17,188 bases of DNA from an uncultured Bacilli bacterium (lineage in GTDB: Bacteria > Bacillota_I > Bacilli_A > RF39 > UBA660): assembly GCA_947625005.1 (NCBI GenBank), contig CANQNA010000012.1:1-17188 (forward strand), given 5' to 3'. Position numbers and translations under genes: made by a program. Numbering within the stretch: position 1 is the stretch's first letter; the number at the start of each line of letters is the position of its first letter. The notes under the pieces were generated by a model, which was given only the letters and a program-made list of their open reading frames with translations, ran no database searches and was not told where the DNA came from. This document shows positions 6,703-15,215 of this stretch, piece after piece.

Positions 6703-8050
6703 ATCTTACTGCTGCATATTCAGTTTTGCTTACCTTATCTTTTGCTTGTATTATCATTTCACATAGACGTTTTGTTGCTCCCATAATGTTAGTTGGATTA
6801 ACTGCCTTATCTGTTGAAATTAAGATAAATCTTTTCACATTGTATTTGTCAGCACAATTTACTACATTATAAGTTCCAAATACATTATTTTTAATTGCTT
6901 CTAATGGGCTGGTCTCCATTAAAGGTACATGCTTATGAGCTGCTGCATGAAATACTAAATATGGATTAAATTCTTCAAATATTTCATTTAATCTATTTTT
7001 ATCTCTTATGCTTGCAACAATAGCTTCTATTTTTAATTTTGGATAATTAAATTTTAACTCTTGCTCTATATCATATAAGTTATTTTCATAAATGTCAACT
7101 ATTATTAATCTTTCTGGTTTAAATTTTGCAATTTGCCTGCATAGTTCTGACCCAATAGAACCTCCTCCACCAGTAATTAATACAACTTTATTTTCAATTA
7201 GTTTTCTTATGTTTTTGTTATCTAATTTTATTGGTTCTCTTCCTAATAAATCTTCTATTTCTACATTTCTAAAGCTATCCATAAGTGATTTATTTTTTAC
7301 TAATTCTTTTATTCCTGGTAATATTCTTACTTTACATCCTGTTTCTTGACAAATTTCAAGTATTTTTCTTCTTTCTTCATTTGATATATTTGATATTGCA
7401 AAAAAGATAAATTCAACATTATTTTCTTTGCATATTCTTGGTATATCATATCTTGTTCCTAATATTTTATTTCCTGATATTGCATAATCTAATTTATTTG
7501 GGTTGTCATCTATTAGTCCTACTACATTATATATATCTTTCATACTGACTTTTAAATTTCCCAATAATATTTTTGTTGCTTCTCCTGCTCCTATGATTAG
7601 TATATTTTTCTTATTAGAATCTTCTTTTTTATTTTTTTTGTCATATATTTCTGTTAAAAACATTCTAATTATAACTCTATATCCTATTATAGATATAACT
7701 ATTAAAAGTCCAGCAATTAAATTAGTTCTTGCACTTACTATTGGTATTTTTGGTATTGTTAGATAAATAAATGTCATTACCATACAAGCAATTGAACATG
7801 CAAGCACATATATTAAATAGTCATTTCCATTTTCATATCTTGTTATATTTTTATAAGTTTTAAAAAATTCTAATGTTGCACCATATATAATAATTGCAAT
7901 AAAAATTGTGTTAATAATCATTTTATTTGTTTGTGTTGTTATAATAATATGGTTTCCTATAATACTTTCAGCAATATAATATGCTAGAATTATTACTATA
8001 ACATCCATAATTCTTAAGTATACATTTCTATGTTTTTTTATGAATTTCAC
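6680..8050 (-). pseudogene. pglF: PglF/WbpM-type UDP-GlcNAc 4,6-dehydratase, N-terminal piece up to the frameshift
   Basis: The long membrane form of the nucleotide-sugar 4,6-dehydratase. Counting from an upstream in-frame ATG at 8074, there are about four transmembrane segments in residues 20-140, a first nucleotide-binding domain starting NILIIGAGEATK (157-168), the Rossmann loop TGGGGSIGSELC (301-312) and the active-site region STDKAVNPTNIMGATK (420-435), with Met in place of the usual Tyr as in PglF/WbpM. Restoring the frame at 6688 gives about 625 residues, the normal family size. I prefer the GTG start at 8050 (VKFIKKHRN) because AAAGGGGA lies about eight bases upstream, while the ATG at 8074 has no ribosome site. 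It would convert UDP-GlcNAc to the 4-keto-6-deoxy sugar for the aminotransferase at the left edge. As written the product is truncated in the C-terminal domain and probably inactive. Confidence 0.87.
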
Positions 8051-8106
8051 TAGTATTTCCCCTTTTATGTTCATTTATGTGTACTATTTATACAAACACC
8101 ACATTT

Positions 8107-8135
8107 ATTGTAACATTATTATACATTTTTTTCAA
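8107..8135 (-). promoter_or_regulatory. Sigma-A promoter of the dehydratase/phosphoramidate operon
   Basis: On the minus strand TTGAAA (8130-8135), a 17-base spacer and TACAAT (8107-8112) form a near-consensus promoter, with TG one base before the -10 box (extended -10). An A/T-rich stretch lies upstream. Transcription would begin near 8100, leaving a leader of about 50 bases before the GTG at 8050. No other promoter is evident until 554, so this probably serves genes down to 628. Confidence 0.7.
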
Positions 8136-8226
8136 TGCTTTTTTAGTTTTTTTTGAAATATTATGTAACAATGTTCTTATAGTAATTGTTTTATTTTTTT
8201 GATTTAAGTTTTTTTGTATATCTAAT

Positions 8227-8286
8227 AAAAAAACTACACTATAAATATTAAACTTTTTTATTTAATATTTATGGTGCAGTTTTTTA
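8227..8286 (-). terminator. Rho-independent terminator of the LPYTG protein gene
   Basis: A long imperfect inverted repeat: the arm around 8228-8252 (AAAAACTACACTATAAATATT) pairs with the arm around 8262-8286, with two non-Watson-Crick positions and a short A/T loop. Read on the minus strand, the descending arm ends in a run of seven T. It lies just after the stop of the 8310-8819 gene and before the next promoter. The A/T-rich ends make it partly bidirectional, but no plus-strand gene needs it. Confidence 0.8.
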
Positions 8287-8309
8287 TAAAAATCCCATTA
8301 ACTTATTAT

Positions 8310-8819
8310 TTATTTGATTATTTTTTTTGCTATTACTGCTAATCCAACTATTGCTAATATTGAACTACCAATAGCTATTACGTTTACATTGTTTCCTGTG
8401 TATGGTAATGTTCCTGATTCACTAACACTTTCAACTAATTTTCCATCTTTATAAACTTCGATTCCATCAGCTGAAAAGTTTAATGTTACTCCTGCAATAC
8501 TTGCTGCATCATTTGCTAATGTTCTTAATTGTGCTTTTACATCAGTTGGTAATGATTTGTAATCAGTTGTACCATTTTCTTGCATAATTTTATCAGCTTG
8601 GTTTGCTAAAGCTAATATTTCGTTGCATTTTTCATCAGATAATGGATAGTCACTTAAATATCTTACCATTCTTAATTTATCTGATTCTTTCATTCCATAT
8701 TTGCTTCCTATTGCATATATTTCATCTGGTAAATTATTTGATGTTGCTGCGTTTACAGCTGTCATTACGACCATTGTTAGCATAATAAATAATAATGCTA
8801 TTGTTAATAATTTTTTCAT
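8310..8819 (-). CDS. Small secreted surface protein with LPYTG sortase-type anchor
   Basis: A 169-residue protein with a classic signal peptide (MKKLL, then a hydrophobic core to about residue 20, likely cleavage after AVNA at 21-24). A soluble helical region of about 110 residues follows, and a C-terminal sorting signal: LPYTG at 138-142, a hydrophobic stretch (about 146-163) and the tail KKIIK. The middle contains YGMKESDKLRMVRYLSDYPLSDE, then an EVYKDGKLVES strand region; I recall similar small proteins in Clostridia but know no function. Start ATG at 8819 with GGGAGG eight bases upstream. It has its own promoter and terminator, so it is a separate unit lying between two polysaccharide operons. 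It may be covalently attached to peptidoglycan by a sortase encoded elsewhere, or simply retained in the membrane. Confidence 0.85.
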   Translation of the reverse strand: MKKLLTIALLFIMLTMVVMTAVNAATSNNLPDEIYAIGSKYGMKESDKLRMVRYLSDYPLSDEKCNEILALANQADKIMQENGTTDYKSLPTDVKAQLRTLANDAASIAGVTLNFSADGIEVYKDGKLVESVSESGTLPYTGNNVNVIAIGSSILAIVGLAVIAKKIIK

Positions 8820-8851
8820 TTTTATTTCCTCCCTTGTATAAAACTGATTGT

Positions 8852-8880
8852 ATTATATCATTTTATTTTTTTATATGCAA
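8852..8880 (-). promoter_or_regulatory. Sigma-A promoter of the LPYTG protein gene
   Basis: Minus-strand TTGCAT (8875-8880), 17-base spacer, TATAAT (8852-8857), with TGA directly before the -10 box (extended -10). The start site would be near 8845, giving a short leader that contains the GGGAGG ribosome site. A second, weaker candidate lies upstream: TTGACA (8959-8964), 17 bases, TAAAAT (8936-8941). I see no convincing hairpin terminator for the preceding operon in 8881-8985, so read-through is possible. Confidence 0.72.
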
Positions 8881-8985
8881 GAGTTTTTTTGTTTTTTATA
8901 ATAAAAAATGCTTATTTTCTTTATATTAATCTTACATTTTAATTTTAAAATTCACCCATGTCAATATTAATTATATTATAATATA

Positions 8986-9390
8986 CTAATTAGATAATTC
9001 TTTTTTTATTGCAGATGAGCATATTCCCGGTGTTCTTTTTAATCTAACCACTTCTTTTCCTTTTTTTCTACACCAATCTTCAACTATAGTAAAACGCCCT
9101 CCTATATGATCTTCGCCAAGTGCTAAAATATCAAAATCTATTTTTTCTAGAGTTTCTGGATCAACACTATTATATACACACACTTCATCTACTATTTTTA
9201 AAGCTTCTAATATTTCAACACGTTCCTCCGTTGAATATAATACTTTTGCATCTGGTTTATATTTCAAAATATAATCTCCATTTTGAACAGCAACAATTAA
9301 ATAATCCGCATGTTCCTTACATTGTTTAAACAATCTTAAATGTCCTATATGAAAATAATCATATACTCCAAAAGTTAAAATTTTCTTCAT
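8986..9390 (-). CDS. tagD: TagD-like glycerol-3-phosphate cytidylyltransferase
   Basis: A 134-residue cytidylyltransferase, the usual length of TagD-type enzymes. It has the HxGH motif as HIGH at 14-17, the YSTEERVEILEALKIVDEV helix region (52-70) and RTPGICSSAIKK near 119-130, the counterpart of RTxGISTTxI. The reaction is CTP + glycerol 3-phosphate (or a close alcohol phosphate) to the CDP-alcohol + PPi, supplying donor for CDP-glycerol-type transferases; two such transferases occur in the window. ATG at 9390 with GGAG about eight bases upstream; last gene of the upstream operon, 40 bases after the HAD gene. The substitution of Cys and Ser in the ISTT motif and the adjoining phosphatase leave room for a substrate other than sn-glycerol 3-phosphate. 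Confidence 0.85.
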   Translation of the reverse strand: MKKILTFGVYDYFHIGHLRLFKQCKEHADYLIVAVQNGDYILKYKPDAKVLYSTEERVEILEALKIVDEVCVYNSVDPETLEKIDFDILALGEDHIGGRFTIVEDWCRKKGKEVVRLKRTPGICSSAIKKELSN

Positions 9391-9430
9391 TTTATTACTC
9401 CTTTTTTTACTTTTTATTTTTTTACTTTTT

Positions 9431-10033
9431 CTATAATAGTTTATTTAAAAAATTAGCACATTTTTTATCATCATAAAATGCATAATCAATGTTTTTTAGT
9501 AACGAAGGTGCAATATCTCTTACTCCACCAAATCCAATTGCAATATCAGATAATTTCGCCATTCCTGTATCATTATCTCCATCGCCGATAACTACTGTTG
9601 GTAAAACAAATTGTTTAATAATTAATTCTTTATCTAGTACACTCACTACTTGAGAAATATAATCATTTTTTACTTGTGCTTTTGAGCAATAAACATGGTC
9701 TTTCATTCCAAGATTATCCATTAATTTACTAATCCACACATCAAGATTTCCTGTTATAACATAGCATCGCTCTTTATTTCTGATTATAAAATCTACTATA
9801 TACTTATTTAAAGGTATATTTGCAACCATTTCATTTACTTCTGAAACACTTACATTACTTAAAATTTTAACTCGCTTTAAAAAACTAGTTCTGAATGGAA
9901 TTTTTCCTTGCATAGTTGTCTCAGTAAGTTCTCTCATTTTTTCTAATTTACCAATTTTTTCTGAAATAGTTGGTAAAATTTCTTTTTTTGTTATTGTTGA
10001 ATCTAAATCAAATAAAAAAATATAATTCGACAA
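9431..10033 (-). CDS. SerB-like HAD-superfamily phosphatase
   Basis: A 200-residue HAD subclass I hydrolase. Motif I is FLFDLDSTIT (Asp9 nucleophile, Asp11), motif II is VITGN (Thr94), motif III includes a lysine near 140, and motif IV is VVIGDGDNDTG (Asp151, Asp155), as in phosphoserine phosphatase. The start is a TTG at 10033-10031 (residues MSNYIFLFD): GGAGGG at 10040-10045 sits six bases before it, a strong site that decides an unusual start codon. It lies between a glycerophosphotransferase and a TagD-like enzyme in the same operon, so it probably dephosphorylates a small precursor phosphate in making the alcohol moiety of the glycan. The substrate cannot be told from sequence; phosphoserine phosphatase itself is less likely here. 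Confidence 0.82.
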   Translation of the reverse strand: MSNYIFLFDLDSTITKKEILPTISEKIGKLEKMRELTETTMQGKIPFRTSFLKRVKILSNVSVSEVNEMVANIPLNKYIVDFIIRNKERCYVITGNLDVWISKLMDNLGMKDHVYCSKAQVKNDYISQVVSVLDKELIIKQFVLPTVVIGDGDNDTGMAKLSDIAIGFGGVRDIAPSLLKNIDYAFYDDKKCANFLNKLL

Positions 10034-10089
10034 AAAAATCCCTCCTACTATTATGCTATTATGAAATAATTCTAATATATTAATGTAAT

Positions 10090-11298
10090 TTAGTCCATAG
10101 AAATTCCTAATAATTTTGCTAATCTTTCTGAAGCATTTCCATCATGATATTCATATATATAATTTCTTAACTTTTCTCTACTTTCTTTATATTTATCATT
10201 TTCTTCTATAACATCAGATATAAAATTCACTAAATCTTGTAAATTATATATTTCATGTCCTGCGATTAATTTATGAATATCATCAACTACAAAACCAATT
10301 TTGTAGTCATTCATATCATCTAATACATAACCTATAGGACGATCTAATTGAAGATATTCATATGCTGCTCCTGAATAATCACTAATAAGTGCATCTGTAC
10401 ATTTTATCAATTTATAGTTATCTATACCAAGTTTCTTTACACTATCTCCAGTTAATACTTTTATATTTGACATATCACAAATACCTAAATTTGATAAATC
10501 TTGTTTAGGATGAATTTTTATAATTAAAAAAGCATCAATTTCTTTGAGTTTTTCATTAAAATCTTTATATTCATCTAATGTATTAAATAATGGTATACCT
10601 AATCTTTGTTCTTTTAAACTATCATTACGATTAAATGCCATCCCCTTTCTAAAAGTAGGCATCCATAAAATTATTTTTTTATATTTTTTATCTGTGATTT
10701 TCAAAAATTCTGATTTATCATCAATATAAAATGTATCTTGAGCAGGAAAACCTATATATACAAATCTCTTATCTTTTGCATCTAACGACCATTGATTTGC
10801 TTGAATAGGTGCATAATTTTTTGATTGAACTAGAATATAATCAACACTATCTGGAATAAATATTTTTCCTTTAGCATTTTTTAGTCCTCCTGCACCATGT
10901 GAGCAATATACTACTTTCTGGTCAGCTCTTAACTTGCTTACACTTTCGCAATCATATGTAAAATATTTTGCTGTACAAATGTGATAAGCTTTTTTTATGC
11001 TTGGTCCAAGTAATGGAACAGTACTGACATTGATTGGAAGGTTACTTTTTACTTTTTTTCGTACTAACCATACAATTTTATATTTTTTATTATATCCATG
11101 TTCTATTAAGTAATTATAAAATGCGCCCCCATTACAATCAAAATCATTGTGACTTTCTATTAAAATTTTATCTTTCAGTGGTCTACTTTTTGTAAATAAA
11201 TATATAATTTTTTCATATATTATTTCAATCTTATACTTCCATAAAACTTGAAATGCTCTTTTTAAACCATTTGTTTTTAAATATTCTAATTTATTCAT
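10090..11298 (-). CDS. CDP-glycerol:polyglycerophosphate transferase family protein
   Basis: A 402-residue protein of the glycerophosphotransferase family, from a different subgroup than the one at 4884-6035. Family marks are VVYCSHGAGGLKNAKG (His134), ILWMPTFRKG (210-218), IIKIHPKQD (His263) and DALISDYSGAAYEYLQLDRP (302 onward). There is no multi-pass membrane domain; it acts at the cytoplasmic membrane on a lipid-linked glycan. The first 40 residues are basic and partly hydrophobic. The ATG at 11298 has AAAGGAAA about nine bases upstream and follows the flippase stop by 26 bases. With the downstream TagD-like enzyme it probably adds glycerol phosphate or a related group to the repeat unit. 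Donor and acceptor remain unproven. Confidence 0.86.
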   Translation of the reverse strand: MNKLEYLKTNGLKRAFQVLWKYKIEIIYEKIIYLFTKSRPLKDKILIESHNDFDCNGGAFYNYLIEHGYNKKYKIVWLVRKKVKSNLPINVSTVPLLGPSIKKAYHICTAKYFTYDCESVSKLRADQKVVYCSHGAGGLKNAKGKIFIPDSVDYILVQSKNYAPIQANQWSLDAKDKRFVYIGFPAQDTFYIDDKSEFLKITDKKYKKIILWMPTFRKGMAFNRNDSLKEQRLGIPLFNTLDEYKDFNEKLKEIDAFLIIKIHPKQDLSNLGICDMSNIKVLTGDSVKKLGIDNYKLIKCTDALISDYSGAAYEYLQLDRPIGYVLDDMNDYKIGFVVDDIHKLIAGHEIYNLQDLVNFISDVIEENDKYKESREKLRNYIYEYHDGNASERLAKLLGISMD

Positions 11299-11324
11299 AT
11301 ATTAATTTCCTTTACAATCTTAAT

Positions 11325-12770
11325 TTATTTTTTTAAAGTTTTTATAGTAGTAATTATATAATTTCTTTTTATAAACATAAACAAAACTATACCTATGATT
11401 ATTGCATATCTAATTAATAAAAATTCATATATTATAGACATAATAACCATCATTACTAAAACAAATAGTCCAACTATTGTCATTAATTTTATATCATAAA
11501 TATTTTTCAATTCAGAAAATTTTTCTTTTACTATTTTTCTATAAAAGATATAATGAAAGAAAGATAAACAAATATAACAAATTAAAGTTGTATATCCAGC
11601 TGCATAATATCCAAATATTTTAATTCCAAAATAATTTAAAATTAAATTTAAAATTGCACTAATACTTGTTGCTATTGCAATTAATCCTGTTTTTTCATAA
11701 TAATATTCAATTGTACTAAACATAGAGTATATAAATATAAAATAAACAGATGCAGTAATAGGTGGTATAACATAAATAGAATCCATGTACTCTTTTCCAG
11801 CAAAGATATTAATAATCTCTGGTGCAAATGCCATTATTACAACAGATAATATTGCAATCAATATTGTAATAGGATTTATTTTGTTTTTTATTTTTTCAGG
11901 ATGATCATCATTAATTGTTTTATAAATATAAGGCGTTAAAGAATTATTTATTGCTACAACTAATATCATCATTACATTAGAAATTGTATTAGATATACTA
12001 TAATATGCAGTTTGAATTTTTCCCACCATTTTACCAATCATTAGTCTATCAGACTGATTTAATATATAATTTGATAAATAATGTGGTATTAGAGGTAAAT
12101 TAAATTTTAATGCATATTTCCAATATTTTTTATCATATATCTTTTTTCCTTTAACAAAAATAATAATAAATATTACGCCTGCAAATAGTAGTTTTGCAAA
12201 TACATCTGAAAAAATGCGTGCTTCAACTTTATAAGATGTATTAAATATAGTTAAAACACTTAATCCTACACAAAGAGCGTTCATACATATTGATATTATA
12301 ATTATTTTTTTATAATTATAATCAAATCTTTCCTTTGCACACCAAAATTCAAATGCAGGCATCACTAGTAGTTCAATAAAAATTGCTCCCATTAAAATAG
12401 GAGAAAGTTCAAATACCTTAGTCCAAAAATCAATATTAATCAAATATACAACACCAAAAATTAGTGTAATGCAAGTTGTTAGAGAAAGTTGCGATGATGT
12501 GAAACCATCAGTATCATCTTTATATAAAAGTAAGCCTTTTGTATATCCACTCAAAAAGATATTTAAAGAAGTAAAAATTATTAGTATATTAAACCATGAT
12601 TGAAAAATAGCAAATGTTCCATATTGTTCTTCTGTTAAGATTCTTGTAAAAATTGGAGTAGATAAAAGTGCAATACCTTTATTAATAAAATTACATATTG
12701 TGTACCATAAAGCTGCTTTAACTGGCTTAGACATATCGTTATATTTACTAATAATTTTTTTGATATACAT
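11325..12770 (-). CDS. wzx: Wzx-type oligosaccharide flippase
   Basis: A 481-residue polytopic membrane protein of the polysaccharide_synt/MATE-like flippase family. It opens with an amphipathic start and the characteristic segment FINKGIALLSTPIFTRILT followed by EEQYGTFAIF, then about 12-14 transmembrane helices with basic loops, including FNLPLIPHYLSNYILNQSDR and the MIGKMVG element in the middle. Such proteins move undecaprenyl-diphosphate-linked repeat units across the membrane. ATG at 12770 with GAAGGGA about nine bases upstream; it directly follows the polymerase gene (41-base gap), the usual Wzx/Wzy pairing. Length is normal for the family. Confidence 0.9.
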   Translation of the reverse strand: MYIKKIISKYNDMSKPVKAALWYTICNFINKGIALLSTPIFTRILTEEQYGTFAIFQSWFNILIIFTSLNIFLSGYTKGLLLYKDDTDGFTSSQLSLTTCITLIFGVVYLINIDFWTKVFELSPILMGAIFIELLVMPAFEFWCAKERFDYNYKKIIIISICMNALCVGLSVLTIFNTSYKVEARIFSDVFAKLLFAGVIFIIIFVKGKKIYDKKYWKYALKFNLPLIPHYLSNYILNQSDRLMIGKMVGKIQTAYYSISNTISNVMMILVVAINNSLTPYIYKTINDDHPEKIKNKINPITILIAILSVVIMAFAPEIINIFAGKEYMDSIYVIPPITASVYFIFIYSMFSTIEYYYEKTGLIAIATSISAILNLILNYFGIKIFGYYAAGYTTLICYICLSFFHYIFYRKIVKEKFSELKNIYDIKLMTIVGLFVLVMMVIMSIIYEFLLIRYAIIIGIVLFMFIKRNYIITTIKTLKK

Positions 12771-12811
12771 TCTTGTATCCCTTCTTAAAATAGTAATTTA
12801 TTTAAACATTT

Positions 12812-14512
12812 TTAATGAAATTTCTTTTCATCTTTTAATTTATAATAATGCTCTTTATCTCTATATTTAAATGCTTTTGCAGGATGTCCTCCAGCTATTG
12901 CACATTCTGGTATATCATTGCAAACTACACTTCCAGCTTGAATTATTGCTCCTTCTCCAATTGTTACGCCTCCAAGAATTATAACATTATTTCCTAACCA
13001 AACATTATCTCCAATTGTTACATCTTTATTTATAAATGTATTATCATATGGAATTTCATTACCTTCGTAATTATGAAATGATGTTATTATCTGACATCCA
13101 GGACCGGAATGAAAGTTATCCCCTATGCTAATAGTTCCTTGACCAGACATTGACATTCCATTAAAGCAAACATTATTTCCTAAATAAGTTTTGTCAGTTA
13201 CATAGCTTTTTCCTCCAACATATATTCTTCCTTTATATGAAGCAGATTTTTTCTTTATTTTATATGGATAATATATATTTGCAAATTTTAATTTCATTTT
13301 ACTAATCAGACCCATATTTATATTTTTCTCTCCTTTTTTTATATCTTTAATTATATTTGGTAAAGCATAAATCATTGATAAACAAATGTACATATAACAA
13401 TATAATGAAGTACTTTCAAAAATCATTATTGCAGAAAAGATAATTATAATAACATTTATAAGCACTTTATATTTTTCACTCAAAATTTTTTTAGTGTTTT
13501 TACAAAAAGTAAAAATCATAAGCCAAAATGTTATAGCACCAACTAGCCCTCCATCTAAAAAATTTTGTAAAATTTGATTATGTGCATAATTAAATCCATC
13601 TACATTAGTCCATTTATTCCAAAAAACATTTAATAAAACTCCTTCTATACCATATCCAAATATTATTTTATTTTTTATTTTAGACAAAGCATCAACCCAA
13701 ACAAAACTACGCCCAGAAAAGTCTAAAAAATAAATTGCATTATTAAATTTTATATTATTAATAACTGATATACAAACTATTGTTACACTAGCAATTATTC
13801 CAATAGTAATATATATATTAGTACTATATTTTAAAAAATTATATTTCTTAACTTTATATAAAAATGCAAACATACATAAAATAATACATGTAATTTTTGC
13901 TGATGATGCATCGGTTGTTATCATAGTAAATAGAGCCAATATAACAATTAATATTGTTCGTTTTTTCTTTTCATGAAACATCATCCAATAAATTATAGCA
14001 CTAAAAATTGATAAAGCACCTAATTGTGCAATCATCTGAACATGTCCTAAGAAGGTTATATGATATTGTTGTAAAAAAAATTTACGTAATATTAGCTGAT
14101 TCAATATAAACAATACCATAAATACATTATTTATAATATTTAAAAAATCTTTAGGATCTTTTTTTAAATTATATATAGTAAAAAGACATATTGAAGGATA
14201 TGTAATTAATTTTTGATATCCATTAATTGAAAATCCTCTTAGTATAAATGTTATTAAAATAGTCACGATAAAATAATTAGCAATAATTATATTTTCTTTT
14301 TTTAAAATTTCTTCTTTTTTTAAGAAAAAAAAGAAAAATTGTATCCATATAATTATTGTAGAAATCCATACACAACATGTAAATATATTTTTATATACTA
14401 AACTAAATTCTGCATATCCCCTTGGAAATAAAAAGGAGATAATGATAAAATAATTAATAAATTTGCTTATCGAAAATTGTAATTTATGATTAATAGTTTC
14501 TATACTATTCAT
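12812..14512 (-). CDS. wzy: Wzy/O-antigen-ligase-like polymerase fused to a hexapeptide acetyltransferase
   Basis: A 566-residue open frame with two parts. Residues 1-390 are a polytopic membrane protein with about 10-12 helices and the Wzy_C/O-antigen ligase pattern: FSGRSFVWVDAL, then IIFGYGIEGV and YAHNQILQNFLDGGLVGAIT. Residues about 400-566 are a left-handed beta-helix acetyltransferase with GNNV/IGDN hexapeptide turns, the insert ITSFHNYEG with a likely catalytic His, IGDNVWLGNNVIILGGV and the end signature AGGHPAKAFKY. The polymerase would join repeat units outside the membrane; the acetyltransferase would act on a sugar inside the cell. At the joint, an ATG (13313-13315) is preceded by AGGAGAG (13328-13334), so the acetyltransferase may also be made separately. 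The ATG at 14512 overlaps the previous stop, with AAGGAAA ten bases upstream. Neighbours are a sugar transferase and Wzx. Confidence 0.85.
   Translation of the reverse strand: MNSIETINHKLQFSISKFINYFIIISFLFPRGYAEFSLVYKNIFTCCVWISTIIIWIQFFFFFLKKEEILKKENIIIANYFIVTILITFILRGFSINGYQKLITYPSICLFTIYNLKKDPKDFLNIINNVFMVLFILNQLILRKFFLQQYHITFLGHVQMIAQLGALSIFSAIIYWMMFHEKKKRTILIVILALFTMITTDASSAKITCIILCMFAFLYKVKKYNFLKYSTNIYITIGIIASVTIVCISVINNIKFNNAIYFLDFSGRSFVWVDALSKIKNKIIFGYGIEGVLLNVFWNKWTNVDGFNYAHNQILQNFLDGGLVGAITFWLMIFTFCKNTKKILSEKYKVLINVIIIIFSAIMIFESTSLYCYMYICLSMIYALPNIIKDIKKGEKNINMGLISKMKLKFANIYYPYKIKKKSASYKGRIYVGGKSYVTDKTYLGNNVCFNGMSMSGQGTISIGDNFHSGPGCQIITSFHNYEGNEIPYDNTFINKDVTIGDNVWLGNNVIILGGVTIGEGAIIQAGSVVCNDIPECAIAGGHPAKAFKYRDKEHYYKLKDEKKFH
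13313..13334 (-). promoter_or_regulatory. Possible internal ribosome site and start for the acetyltransferase domain
   Basis: Inside the polymerase-acetyltransferase frame, AGGAGAG (13328-13334) precedes an in-frame ATG (13313-13315) by 12 bases. Translation from here would give a 167-residue acetyltransferase starting MGLISKMKLKF, a usual size for that family. The spacing is longer than ideal, and the site also encodes KKGEK, so it may be a leftover from when the two genes were separate. Confidence 0.45.
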
Positions 14513-15215
14513 GCTTAAATTTTCCTTTCAAATTATTTATTTTATCTTGTCCTATTATATTTATAAGTTTTCGTTTTAACCTATTCCCATATTTTGTCCA
14601 TGATGCACTATAATGATGAATAGAAATTGTTTCATCGCATAATAAATTAGTTGATATTCCAGGAGATAAAGGATCAAAATATTTAGGAGGATATACAACA
14701 CAATTATTAATTTTCTGAACTTTATCAACAGAACTGAATCCTACTCTTTTTAAAGCAATAGAGTTTAAATATGGACAAGCTATTGATTCTTTTTTCATAA
14801 TATCAAAAGAAAGATTTTCATACTCACCTAACATTTCTTTTACAACATAATTATTTTTAATTGCACCAAACCCCAATCCCGTATTATATAATTTTTCAAC
14901 TTGTTGAGTTCCAATAAAAAAATCATTCTTTAATAGAAAATCTAAATTTTTCAAAAGTTCTACATCTGTATCTAGATATATTCCTCCATTATCATAAATA
15001 ATTTTTAATCTAGCATAATCTGATACAAAAGCCCATGCTTTATTTTTATATGCTTCCTTTACAAAATCGCAACAATTTATGTCGAAATTAGTTTCATTCC
15101 ATCTTATAATTTCATAATCTGGACATTGCTTTTTCCATGATTTTATACATTTTTTAACATCCTTCGGTAATTTTTTTCCTCCAAACCAACAATAATGTAT
15201 CTTTTTATCTATCAT
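14505..15215 (-). CDS. OCH1/TcdA-catalytic-like glycosyltransferase with DXD motif
   Basis: A 236-residue sugar transferase of the DXD-containing capsule/OCH1 group (GT32-like). It begins IDKKIHYCWFGGKKLP, the standard IPKxIHxxWFG opening, then CIKSWKKQCPDYEIIRWNE, WAFVSDYARLKIIYDNGG and the metal-binding DTD in IYLDTDVELLKN. The chosen start is the ATG at 15215-15213, because GGAGG (15221-15225) lies five bases before it; an ATG four codons earlier overlaps that site. The start lies inside the end of the acyltransferase gene (11-base overlap), and its own stop overlaps the polymerase start, both signs of translational coupling. It probably adds one sugar of the repeat unit on the cytoplasmic side. 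Donor sugar unknown. Confidence 0.88.
   Translation of the reverse strand: MIDKKIHYCWFGGKKLPKDVKKCIKSWKKQCPDYEIIRWNETNFDINCCDFVKEAYKNKAWAFVSDYARLKIIYDNGGIYLDTDVELLKNLDFLLKNDFFIGTQQVEKLYNTGLGFGAIKNNYVVKEMLGEYENLSFDIMKKESIACPYLNSIALKRVGFSSVDKVQKINNCVVYPPKYFDPLSPGISTNLLCDETISIHHYSASWTKYGNRLKRKLINIIGQDKINNLKGKFKHE

Noticed and set aside
8050..8074. ATG at 8074 as start of the dehydratase
   Set aside because: It has no ribosome site, whereas the GTG at 8050 has AAAGGGGA at good distance and gives the family-like start KFIKKHRNVYLR.
8896..8925. A/T-only inverted repeat as terminator of the upstream operon
   Set aside because: The possible stem has no G-C core and the T run is poorly placed; such repeats are expected by chance at this base composition.
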